From Campylobacteraceae bacterium (GTDB lineage Bacteria; Campylobacterota; Campylobacteria; Campylobacterales; Sulfurovaceae), in contig JALWMN010000056.1 of the NCBI GenBank assembly GCA_027083895.1, positions 1 to 7,093 of the forward strand: a stretch of 7,093 nt of DNA, written 5' to 3'. Position 1 is the first letter of the stretch. Every line of letters begins with the position of its first letter. The position numbers were made by a program, and so were the translations under genes. A model generated the notes under the pieces. It was given only the letters and a program-made list of their open reading frames with translations, made no database searches and was not told where the DNA came from. This document shows, piece by piece, positions 1 through 5,265 of this stretch.

Positions 1-306
1 AACTTAATCGAATCTGCAATTATTACGGTTCGTTACTTTGGCGGTATAAAATTAGGCGTCGGTGGCATGGTGCGAGCCTATAGTGCAGCTGCTAGATCTG
101 TTATAGAGTCTGCAACTCTCTTACCCTACGAAGAGATGCAAGAGTTTCGATATAGTGCCCCCTATTCGCAGCAGAGACAGGTAGAGTACTACCTAGAGCA
201 GTGTGGTATTAATGATATAAGAAGAGAGTTTAGTAGCGACGCAGTCACTTGGATTCTACACGTAAGCAAGTCGCAACTTATTAAGCTTAAAGGGCTTTTG
301 GTATAA
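1..306 (+). CDS. YigZ/IMPACT (UPF0029) family protein, 3' part only
   Basis: The frame is open from base 1, so the gene begins outside the window; the last 101 codons are visible. The segment VRYFGGIKLGVGGMVRAYS (visible residues 10-28) matches the signature of the YigZ/IMPACT N-terminal domain, whose usual form is RYFGGIKLGxGGLVRAY. From about visible residue 50 to the end, the sequence (QVEYYLEQCGI...LIKLKGLLV) fits the small C-terminal DUF1949 ferredoxin-like domain found in bacterial members of about 200 residues. The ATG at 67 lies inside the signature and is not the true start. The IMPACT family is linked to translation control in eukaryotes, but the bacterial role is not settled, so I give no function. 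The next gene starts 28 bases downstream on the same strand. The TAA stop is embedded in a TATAAT box. Confidence 0.88.
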   Translation, partial: NLIESAIITVRYFGGIKLGVGGMVRAYSAAARSVIESATLLPYEEMQEFRYSAPYSQQRQVEYYLEQCGINDIRREFSSDAVTWILHVSKSQLIKLKGLLV

Positions 307-307
307 T
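299..307 (+). promoter_or_regulatory. extended -10 promoter for the DUF2892-purM unit
   Basis: TGGTATAAT is a perfect -10 hexamer (302-307) with the TGn extension. It overlaps the TAA stop of the YigZ-family gene (304-306). No good -35 box stands 16-18 bases upstream (the best is TTATTA at 278-283). Weak -35 boxes are normal for sigma-70 promoters in Campylobacterota. Transcription would start near 313-315, about 20 bases before the next start codon. This is inferred from sequence only. Confidence 0.5.
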
Positions 308-334
308 TATTTCAATACTTAAACAAGGACTCTT

Positions 335-535
335 ATGTGTGTAGATAGAATGCGAAGCCTTATCTTAGCAATTATTATTGGGCTCTCAATGGGCATTGCT
401 GGAGAGCAAAACTTTCAATTAGCCTTTATTATCCAACTACTTTTAATTATTGCACTCTTAGTAGATGGTGCAACAGGCTTCTGCCCAATCCGTGCAGTGC
501 TTCGGAATATTTTACCTCCATGTAATCGAAATTAA
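335..535 (+). CDS. small two-helix membrane protein, DUF2892 (YgaP-like transmembrane) type
   Basis: A 66-residue protein with two predicted membrane helices, about residues 8-22 and 28-46. They are joined by a short polar turn (GEQN) and followed by TGFCPIRAVLRNIL. The GFCP(L/I) motif directly after the second helix, and an N-terminal Asp-Arg before the first, are typical of DUF2892 (PF11127), the membrane domain also attached to the rhodanese YgaP. No rhodanese domain is present here. The start at 335 is favoured over the Met at 350 because AAGGA (325-329) sits five bases before it. The gene lies 28 bases after the YigZ-family gene and 10 bases before purM, so it is probably co-transcribed with purM. 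Its function is unknown. Cys50 of the GFCP motif is the conserved cysteine of the family; Cys2 and Cys63 are additional. Confidence 0.8.
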   Translation: MCVDRMRSLILAIIIGLSMGIAGEQNFQLAFIIQLLLIIALLVDGATGFCPIRAVLRNILPPCNRN

Positions 536-545
536 AAGGAAATAG

Positions 546-1541
546 ATGAGTAAAATTAGTTATAAAGATGCTGGTGTCGATATCGATACTGGAAATAGTT
601 TCGTAGAGGCAATTAAAGAGGATGTCAAATCGACATTCGATAGCAATGTAATAGGTGGTATTGGCTCGTTTGCAGGAGCGTATGCACTTCCAAGTGGCTA
701 TAAAGAGCCTGTACTTCTTAGTGCAACCGATGGGGTTGGAACAAAGCTAAAGTTGGCAATTGAGAGTAGAAAACTCAACACTGTAGGGATCGATCTTGTT
801 GCAATGTGCGTTAATGATCTTATTTGCAACTTTGCTACGCCAATGTTCTTTTTAGACTACTATGCAACAGGAAAGTTAGTAAGCGAGGATGCAAAAGAGG
901 TTGTAAGTGGTATTGCCAAAGGGTGTAGAGATGCCGAGTGTGCTCTAATTGGTGGTGAAACTGCCGAGATGCCAGGGATGTATAATGAAAATGATTTTGA
1001 TCTTGCAGGCTTTGCAGTTGGTATTGCAGAGAGAAGTGAGATTGAGCGTACAAGCCGTGTAAAAGAGGGACAAGTGCTCCTTGCACTTCCTAGCTCTGGT
1101 ATACACTCAAATGGCTATTCACTTGTGAGAAAACTCTTCTTTGAGAAACTTGGACTCTCGCTCGATAGCGAATTTGAAGGAAAACCACTCATCGATACCC
1201 TCCTAACTCCAACACGCATCTATGTAAAAGAGTTTAAAGAACATAAAGATAAAATTGTAGCACCTGCACACATTACAGGTGGTGGTATTGTAGAGAACTT
1301 GCCTCGAGTATTGCCGCAAGGGTACAAAGCGGTCATTAAAGAGAGTGATATTAAAGTGCTCCCAATATTTAAGTACATAAGCAAATATGTCGAGCGAGAA
1401 GAGATGATGCGAACCTTTAATATGGGAGTAGGTATGGTATGGATTGTAGAGAGTAGCAATGTTGATACAATCTTAGAGTCTACAGATGGCTATATAATTG
1501 GTCATATAGAAAAAGGCGAGAGAGGGGTAGAGCTTATCTAG
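546..1541 (+). CDS. purM: phosphoribosylformylglycinamidine cyclo-ligase (AIR synthetase)
   Basis: A cytoplasmic enzyme of de novo purine synthesis: it uses ATP to close FGAM to 5-aminoimidazole ribonucleotide (AIR). The 331-residue length is near the usual 330-350. Recognisable blocks in order are YKDAGVDI (6-13), GIGSFAGAY (38-46), SATDGVGTKLKLA (59-71), the AIRS core GIDLVAMCVNDL (81-92), ALIGGETAEMPGMY (133-146), SSGIHSNGYSLVR (183-195), HITGGGIVENLPR (242-254) and TFNMGVGM (290-297). All are characteristic of PurM and appear intact. YKDAGVDI near the N-terminus and the ATDGVGTK phosphate-binding loop separate it from the related PurL, SelD, ThiL and HypE proteins. AGGA (537-540) lies five bases before the ATG. 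The gene is 10 bases after the DUF2892 gene and ends inside an intrinsic terminator. No purine-responsive operator or riboswitch is visible upstream. Confidence 0.97.
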   Translation: MSKISYKDAGVDIDTGNSFVEAIKEDVKSTFDSNVIGGIGSFAGAYALPSGYKEPVLLSATDGVGTKLKLAIESRKLNTVGIDLVAMCVNDLICNFATPMFFLDYYATGKLVSEDAKEVVSGIAKGCRDAECALIGGETAEMPGMYNENDFDLAGFAVGIAERSEIERTSRVKEGQVLLALPSSGIHSNGYSLVRKLFFEKLGLSLDSEFEGKPLIDTLLTPTRIYVKEFKEHKDKIVAPAHITGGGIVENLPRVLPQGYKAVIKESDIKVLPIFKYISKYVEREEMMRTFNMGVGMVWIVESSNVDTILESTDGYIIGHIEKGERGVELI

Positions 1542-1556
1542 TCTCCTCTCTTTTTT
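1519..1556 (+). terminator. intrinsic terminator of purM
   Basis: GAGAGGGGTAGA (1520-1531) can pair with TCTA (1537-1540) and CTCCTCTC (1543-1550). The loop is GCTTA, GT (1541-1542) is a two-base bulge, and there is one G-U pair. A1519-T1551 extends the stem. A run of six T (1551-1556) follows at once. The purM stop codon (1539-1541) lies in the 3' arm, so the end of the gene is also part of the hairpin. Confidence 0.85.
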
Positions 1557-1575
1557 GCTTCTTATTTCTTATATT

Positions 1576-1592
1576 TTTCCATAAAATGGAAA
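1576..1592. promoter_or_regulatory. 17-base palindrome, possible operator
   Basis: TTTCCATAAAATGGAAA is a perfect inverted repeat of seven bases around AAA. It lies about 36 bases upstream of the -10 box at 1631 and so just upstream of the expected -35 area of the lipoprotein gene promoter. That position suits an activator or upstream regulator. It could also be a weak hairpin in read-through RNA, but the stem is AT-rich and the T-run (1602-1608) is nine bases away. I do not recognise the motif as belonging to a particular regulator. Confidence 0.3.
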
Positions 1593-1627
1593 TATTGTTA
1601 ATTTTTTTCGATAGTGTCAAATTAATT

Positions 1628-1636
1628 TGCTATAAT
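1628..1636 (+). promoter_or_regulatory. extended -10 promoter of the lipoprotein protease gene
   Basis: TGCTATAAT gives a perfect TATAAT (1631-1636) with the TGn extension. The expected start of transcription is near 1643, leaving a leader of about 98 bases before the ATG at 1741. No convincing -35 hexamer is present; the DNA upstream is T-rich (1601-1608), as in many Campylobacterota promoters. The purM terminator lies upstream, which supports an independent transcript for the lipoprotein gene. Confidence 0.6.
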
Positions 1637-1648
1637 AGTAAAACTATA

Positions 1649-1706
1649 TTATTACCGCACCAACAAATAGTCTTAAAATTAAAATTATTTATTGATGCGG
1701 CAATAA
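1649..1706. repeat. 58-base imperfect inverted repeat in the predicted 5' leader
   Basis: The two halves fold on each other almost end to end around AA at 1677-1678. Of 28 opposed positions, 23 are Watson-Crick, one is G-T (1670/1685) and four are mismatches (1654/1701, 1660/1695, 1664/1691, 1672/1683). The GC-rich core is CCGCA (1655-1659) with TGCGG (1696-1700). The repeat begins about six bases after the predicted transcription start and ends 34 bases before the start codon, clear of the ribosome binding site. No T-run follows, so it does not look like a terminator. It may be a stabilising or regulatory leader hairpin, or the remnant of a small palindromic element. It encodes no protein that I can see. 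Confidence 0.75.
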
Positions 1707-1740
1707 ACCAGATCTGTATGAATAATCAAAAGGAACTATT

Positions 1741-3327
1741 ATGAAATTTCTCACTCTCATCACAGTAGCACTCTTTCTCGTTGGTTGCGGTGGGAGTGGT
1801 GGAAGTAGTCAAGAGAGCACCCATTTTGATCCAATTCAAGCAAACTACTCACTTACAGAAGCAAACTCAATTATCACGATCAAAAATAGTAAAGATGCCA
1901 CACTCCATATCGATCTTGGTCCAAGCCCAAAGAGCCTCTATGTTGTAACTACAAGTCACTTTGATAATCAAAAAGTGACTGTTCGAAGCTCGCTTGCAAC
2001 TAGTGTTACTAAACAAAACTCTCAAGAGAGTACTCAATTGAATCTAAAAAGAGTCAACAACTCTTTAGCAAACCGAATATTACGTTTTAACGAAGAGACT
2101 TTTAAACTCTTACGCATTAAAGACCACTCTCAAGAACAACAAGACCCTCTACAAAGTAAAGAGGCTAGAGTCGTAAGTCAAGGTGCAGCAGAGAGCTTTT
2201 GTGTTGATATGGATAGCAGTTATAGCTGCAAACGTCGTATCAATGCAACTGCAGTGCGAGTAAAGAGATCTATTCCAACCACTCAAGGAGATAAAAATCT
2301 TGTAATTTGGCTTGAAGATGGAGTTTTAGTAAAGAGTAGTGCACTCAATCATCTAAGTGATATATTCCTCAAACAAGGACTCGATAATGATATCTATGAT
2401 TGGGAGACAAATATTTTCTCGAAAGAGTGGGGAGAGGATGCAGAGAGTATCGATAGACACCTCATCGGAGATGATGCAACAATCAATATCTTAGTATATA
2501 ATATGCAATCTAATGCTATGGCGGGCTTCTATTGGCCAAAGGATAACTTTAAAAAGAATTACATTGCAGCATCAAATGAAAAGATAATGTTCTATATCAA
2601 TGCGAATCTTCTCAATAGTGACGAAAAAGAGACCTTTACAACACTCGATCATGAGTTTCAACATATGATCCACTTCTACCAACGAGCTGTTTTAAAAGAT
2701 CTACATGATGATACTTGGTTTAATGAGCTTATGTCAGAGGCAACAGAGGATCTTTTAGCAACAAAGATTGGATATAAAGGGCCTAGAAATGTTGATCCTA
2801 ATGATGGAAGTGCAGGGGCTAACAACAATAAAAAGGGGCGATATCCAATTTTTAACGCACACAATACACTTGCACTTACAGAGTGGGGAGGCAGTGTTGC
2901 ACACTATGGCAAAGCAAGTGCCTTTGGGGCCTACTTAAATCGAAACTATGATGGAGCAAAACTACTCCATGATATGATGATAAGTAGCAAGCCAGCCTCG
3001 CAAGTACTCAAAGAGGTTACAGGAGTTGACACCCAAACACTAGTAAACCAGTGGGGAGTTGCTGTGGTACTCTCAGATCAAACCAATACTGATGAGAAAT
3101 TTAAATATAATAGGGGAGACTTTTTTAGTAGCTCCTATGGTGAAAGTAGCTATCAATTAGGGTCTATAAACTTCTTTAACTACACTCCAACGCCACGTTT
3201 TAAAGAGAGTGCTACTTTAGATAATAATGCAAATCTTTATAGTAAAATTGGTGAGAACTTAACTGGTAAAATCGATGTAACTATTACTGCAGATAAAGGG
3301 GTTACTATTTCGCTTATTGCAAAATAG
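1741..3327 (+). CDS. secreted lipoprotein with HEFQH zinc-metalloprotease motif (M30-like)
   Basis: A 528-residue protein. Residues 1-15 form a lipoprotein signal peptide with lipobox LVGC and Cys16 as the lipid-modified residue. A flexible Gly/Ser stretch follows, and the +2 residue is not Asp, so an outer-membrane location is likely. The region 17-140 has no motif I recognise. Cys154 and Cys163 could form a disulfide. The catalytic core is around 300-340: HEFQH at 304-308 (HExxH, two zinc-binding His and the catalytic Glu), followed by WFNELMSEATEDL (326-338), where E329 or E333 would be the third zinc ligand. This layout fits gluzincin-type proteases, in particular peptidase family M30 (hyicolysin-like). 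The C-terminal part (about 435-528) is probably a beta-rich accessory domain. AAGGA (1730-1734), six bases before the ATG, supports the start. The gene appears monocistronic, with its own promoter and leader hairpin. The substrate is unknown. The motif makes protease activity likely but the family name is tentative. Confidence 0.8.
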   Translation: MKFLTLITVALFLVGCGGSGGSSQESTHFDPIQANYSLTEANSIITIKNSKDATLHIDLGPSPKSLYVVTTSHFDNQKVTVRSSLATSVTKQNSQESTQLNLKRVNNSLANRILRFNEETFKLLRIKDHSQEQQDPLQSKEARVVSQGAAESFCVDMDSSYSCKRRINATAVRVKRSIPTTQGDKNLVIWLEDGVLVKSSALNHLSDIFLKQGLDNDIYDWETNIFSKEWGEDAESIDRHLIGDDATINILVYNMQSNAMAGFYWPKDNFKKNYIAASNEKIMFYINANLLNSDEKETFTTLDHEFQHMIHFYQRAVLKDLHDDTWFNELMSEATEDLLATKIGYKGPRNVDPNDGSAGANNNKKGRYPIFNAHNTLALTEWGGSVAHYGKASAFGAYLNRNYDGAKLLHDMMISSKPASQVLKEVTGVDTQTLVNQWGVAVVLSDQTNTDEKFKYNRGDFFSSSYGESSYQLGSINFFNYTPTPRFKESATLDNNANLYSKIGENLTGKIDVTITADKGVTISLIAK

Positions 3328-3328
3328 T
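3304..3328. repeat. hairpin at the convergent gene junction
   Basis: ACTATTT (3304-3310) and AAATAGT (3322-3328) are perfect inverted repeats. An inner GC/GC pair (3312-3313 with 3319-3320) extends the stem past one mismatch. The 3' arm includes the TAG stop of the lipoprotein gene and the first base of the bioA stop codon. Neither strand has a T-run after it, so it is not a standard intrinsic terminator, but it is the only clear stem at the meeting point of two transcripts. Confidence 0.4.
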
Positions 3329-4620
3329 CATTGAAGTGAAAGAATTGCCCCTTTTATCACATCAAAAATTTTTCTTAACTCCTCTTTGGTGATAATATAA
3401 GGCGGCATTATATAAATTACGTTCCCAAGTGGACGAATAAGCACACCGTCTCTTAGTGCATAGCGATAGATCTCTAAATTAACGCGTCTACTTGGCTCAA
3501 AGCCCTCTAGCTCAATAGCTGCTATCATTCCTCTTTGACGCACCTCTTTAACATGAGGGAGTCCTTTTAGCAACTTTAAAGCTTCGGCTATAGACTCAAT
3601 ATGACCCCTATTCTTCTCTAAAACATTCTCCTCTTCAAAGATATCAAGCGATGCATTTGCTGCAGCACACGCTAGCGTGTTTCCAGTGTAACTGTGCGAA
3701 TCTAAAAAGGATTTGCCACTCTCATAGTCGCAGTAAAAAGCACTATAGATATCTTCGGTAATTAAGACTGTTGAGAGAGGTAAGTAGCCTCCGGTAATGC
3801 CTTTAGAGAGGCAGAGAAAATCTGGGCTCACCCCTGCTTGCTCACAAGCAAACATTGTGCCAGTTCTTCCAAAGCCAACTGCAATCTCATCGGCAATTAG
3901 GTGCACGCCAAACTCAAGGCATAGCTCTTTTAGCTTTGTAATGTAACTTGCATCATACATCGCCATACCACCAGCACACTGCACAAGTGGCTCTATAATA
4001 ACTGAGGATACCTCTCCTCTATGCTCCTTTAAGAGACGACGCATATCATCTAATGCCTCCTCTTCACTCACTAATGCTGGCGACTTAGCTTGGAGTGACT
4101 CAATTAAAATCTCTTTGTAGACCTCTTTATATAATGCTACATCACCAACAGCTAAAGCCCCCATTGTTTCGCCATGGTAGCTATTTTCTAACGAAATAAA
4201 GTAAGGTCGCACCTCTCCTTTGTTTTTATAGTACTGAAAGCTCATCTTCAAAGCAATCTCAATTGCACTCGAACCATTATCTGCAAAAAAGACCCGCTCT
4301 AAACCTATGGGAGCAAGTTTAATAAGCCGCTTTGCAAGTCTTACAGCCGGTTCATGGGTAAAGCCTGCAAAGATGACATGCTCTAGGGTATCGAGCTGCT
4401 CTTTTAGTTTTGCATTGATTTTACTATTAGCATGTCCAAAGAGATTAACCCACCAACTGCTAATAGCATCTAAATACCTATTTCCATCAAAATCGTATAG
4501 ATAGGCTCCTTTCCCCTTTGCAATTGGAATAAGTGGCAGATTACTCTCGTAATCTTTCATCTGCGAACAGGGGTGGAAGATATAACGCAAATCTTGATCG
4601 ATCATCTCTTTATTAGTCAT
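3328..4620 (-). CDS. bioA: adenosylmethionine-8-amino-7-oxononanoate aminotransferase (DAPA synthase)
   Basis: A PLP enzyme of biotin synthesis that transfers an amino group from S-adenosylmethionine to KAPA, making 7,8-diaminopelargonate in the cytoplasm. The 430-residue length matches the family. BioA-specific motifs are SSWWVNLFGHA (54-64), EHVIFAGFTHEPA (80-92) and LIRPLGNVIYIMPPY (394-408, with Arg396 as the likely carboxylate-binding arginine). General fold-type I features are NGSS (115-118) for the PLP phosphate, YHG (148-150), ADE with Asp244 against the pyridine nitrogen, and the Schiff-base lysine Lys273 in LSKGITGG. The SSWW block and HSYTGN (309-314) favour BioA over other class III aminotransferases. 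It is the last gene of the operon, nine bases after the exporter gene. The start has AAGGAG (4626-4631) five bases upstream. No bioB, bioD or bioF lies in the window. Confidence 0.96.
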   Translation of the reverse strand: MTNKEMIDQDLRYIFHPCSQMKDYESNLPLIPIAKGKGAYLYDFDGNRYLDAISSWWVNLFGHANSKINAKLKEQLDTLEHVIFAGFTHEPAVRLAKRLIKLAPIGLERVFFADNGSSAIEIALKMSFQYYKNKGEVRPYFISLENSYHGETMGALAVGDVALYKEVYKEILIESLQAKSPALVSEEEALDDMRRLLKEHRGEVSSVIIEPLVQCAGGMAMYDASYITKLKELCLEFGVHLIADEIAVGFGRTGTMFACEQAGVSPDFLCLSKGITGGYLPLSTVLITEDIYSAFYCDYESGKSFLDSHSYTGNTLACAAANASLDIFEEENVLEKNRGHIESIAEALKLLKGLPHVKEVRQRGMIAAIELEGFEPSRRVNLEIYRYALRDGVLIRPLGNVIYIMPPYIITKEELRKIFDVIKGAILSLQ

Positions 4621-4625
4621 AATGG

Positions 4626-4631
4626 CTCCTT
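4626..4631 (-). promoter_or_regulatory. bioA ribosome binding site overlapping the exporter stop codon
   Basis: Read on the minus strand, AAGGAG precedes the bioA ATG by five bases and shares two bases (AA) with the TAA stop of the upstream exporter gene (4630-4632). Ribosomes finishing the exporter would therefore arrive directly at the bioA start signal, which suggests translational coupling. Confidence 0.7.
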
Positions 4632-5265
4632 ATTGGGCTCGTTTTAATTGCAGTAGGCTAATGCCTAAAGCTATAAAAATTGCACCACTTACCCTATTAA
4701 ACCAAGTTACCCTCTTTGGATTAGAGAGCAGCTTTTTCGACTTTTTTGCAAGAACTCCATAAAGGAAAAGTATCGTAAAAGATAGACCCATAAAAAGAGT
4801 TGTCATTATGATAAATTGCGGTAGCAGTGCACTCTTGCTATCTAAAAATTGCGGAAATATTGCGGTAAAGAAGAGAATCGGCTTAGGGTTTGTAATGGCC
4901 AAGAGAAAAGCCTCTTTGAAATACCCTTTTTTTGTTACTCCCCTCTCTAATCCACTTTGTTCTATATTCATCTTTAGAGCACTCTTTGCTTTTATAAATT
5001 TTATACCAAGATAGATAAGATAGAGAGATCCAACTACTTTAACAACCATAAAGAGTGTTGCAGAAGCGATAATTATAGCACCCAAACCAAGTATCGAGGC
5101 AGTAGAGAGAAAGAGTAACCCTACTATATTACCAAATGCAGCGACAGCGACACTCTTTAGGTCTGCACGCATACCATTTATTATAGCCAAAAAAACTGCT
5201 GGACCAGGACTGAGAATATAAAAAAAAGCTACGGTACTATAGAGTAAAATTGTATGCAACTCCAT
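4630..5265 (-). CDS. LysE/RhtB-family amino-acid exporter
   Basis: An inner-membrane protein of about 211 residues with roughly six hydrophobic segments, typical of the LysE/RhtB (LysE-type translocator) family. Family marks are LSPGPAVFLAI (18-28) in the first helix, GSLYLIYLGIKFIKA (79-93), ITNPKPILFF (124-133) and the C-terminal RVSGAIFIALGI (191-202). Relatives export amino acids or similar small molecules; the substrate cannot be read from sequence. I choose the ATG at 5265 (MELHTILLYS). It overlaps the mqnD stop as TAATG, it has GGAG (5275-5278) at workable spacing, and it gives the usual short N-terminus. A start at 5280 would add five residues, but its AGGA is only one base away, which is too close. 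The gene sits between mqnD and bioA in a tightly packed operon. Nothing shows that the exporter is linked to menaquinone or biotin. Confidence 0.9.
   Translation of the reverse strand: MELHTILLYSTVAFFYILSPGPAVFLAIINGMRADLKSVAVAAFGNIVGLLFLSTASILGLGAIIIASATLFMVVKVVGSLYLIYLGIKFIKAKSALKMNIEQSGLERGVTKKGYFKEAFLLAITNPKPILFFTAIFPQFLDSKSALLPQFIIMTTLFMGLSFTILFLYGVLAKKSKKLLSNPKRVTWFNRVSGAIFIALGISLLQLKRAQ

Noticed and set aside
835..1459. Open frames on the minus strand inside purM (835-1086 and 1220-1459)
   Set aside because: They lie fully within the strongly supported purM gene and have low-complexity, non-protein-like translations with no good start signals.
1542..1740. Riboswitch before the lipoprotein gene
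   Set aside because: The leader is one long stem with no multi-branched core or known motif, and the gene is not a typical riboswitch target.
2676..2864. Minus-strand open frame inside the lipoprotein gene
   Set aside because: It is a shadow of the coding frame, including the codons after the HEFQH motif, and shows no recognisable protein feature.
3338..3362. Possible stem GTGAAAG / CTT-TTA-TCAC after the lipoprotein gene as its terminator
   Set aside because: It needs a three-base bulge, the stem is short, and the T-run is too far away to make a convincing terminator.
4307..5014. Plus-strand open frames inside bioA (4307-4504) and the exporter gene (4808-5014)
   Set aside because: Both are antisense shadows of well-supported genes and lack convincing ribosome binding sites.
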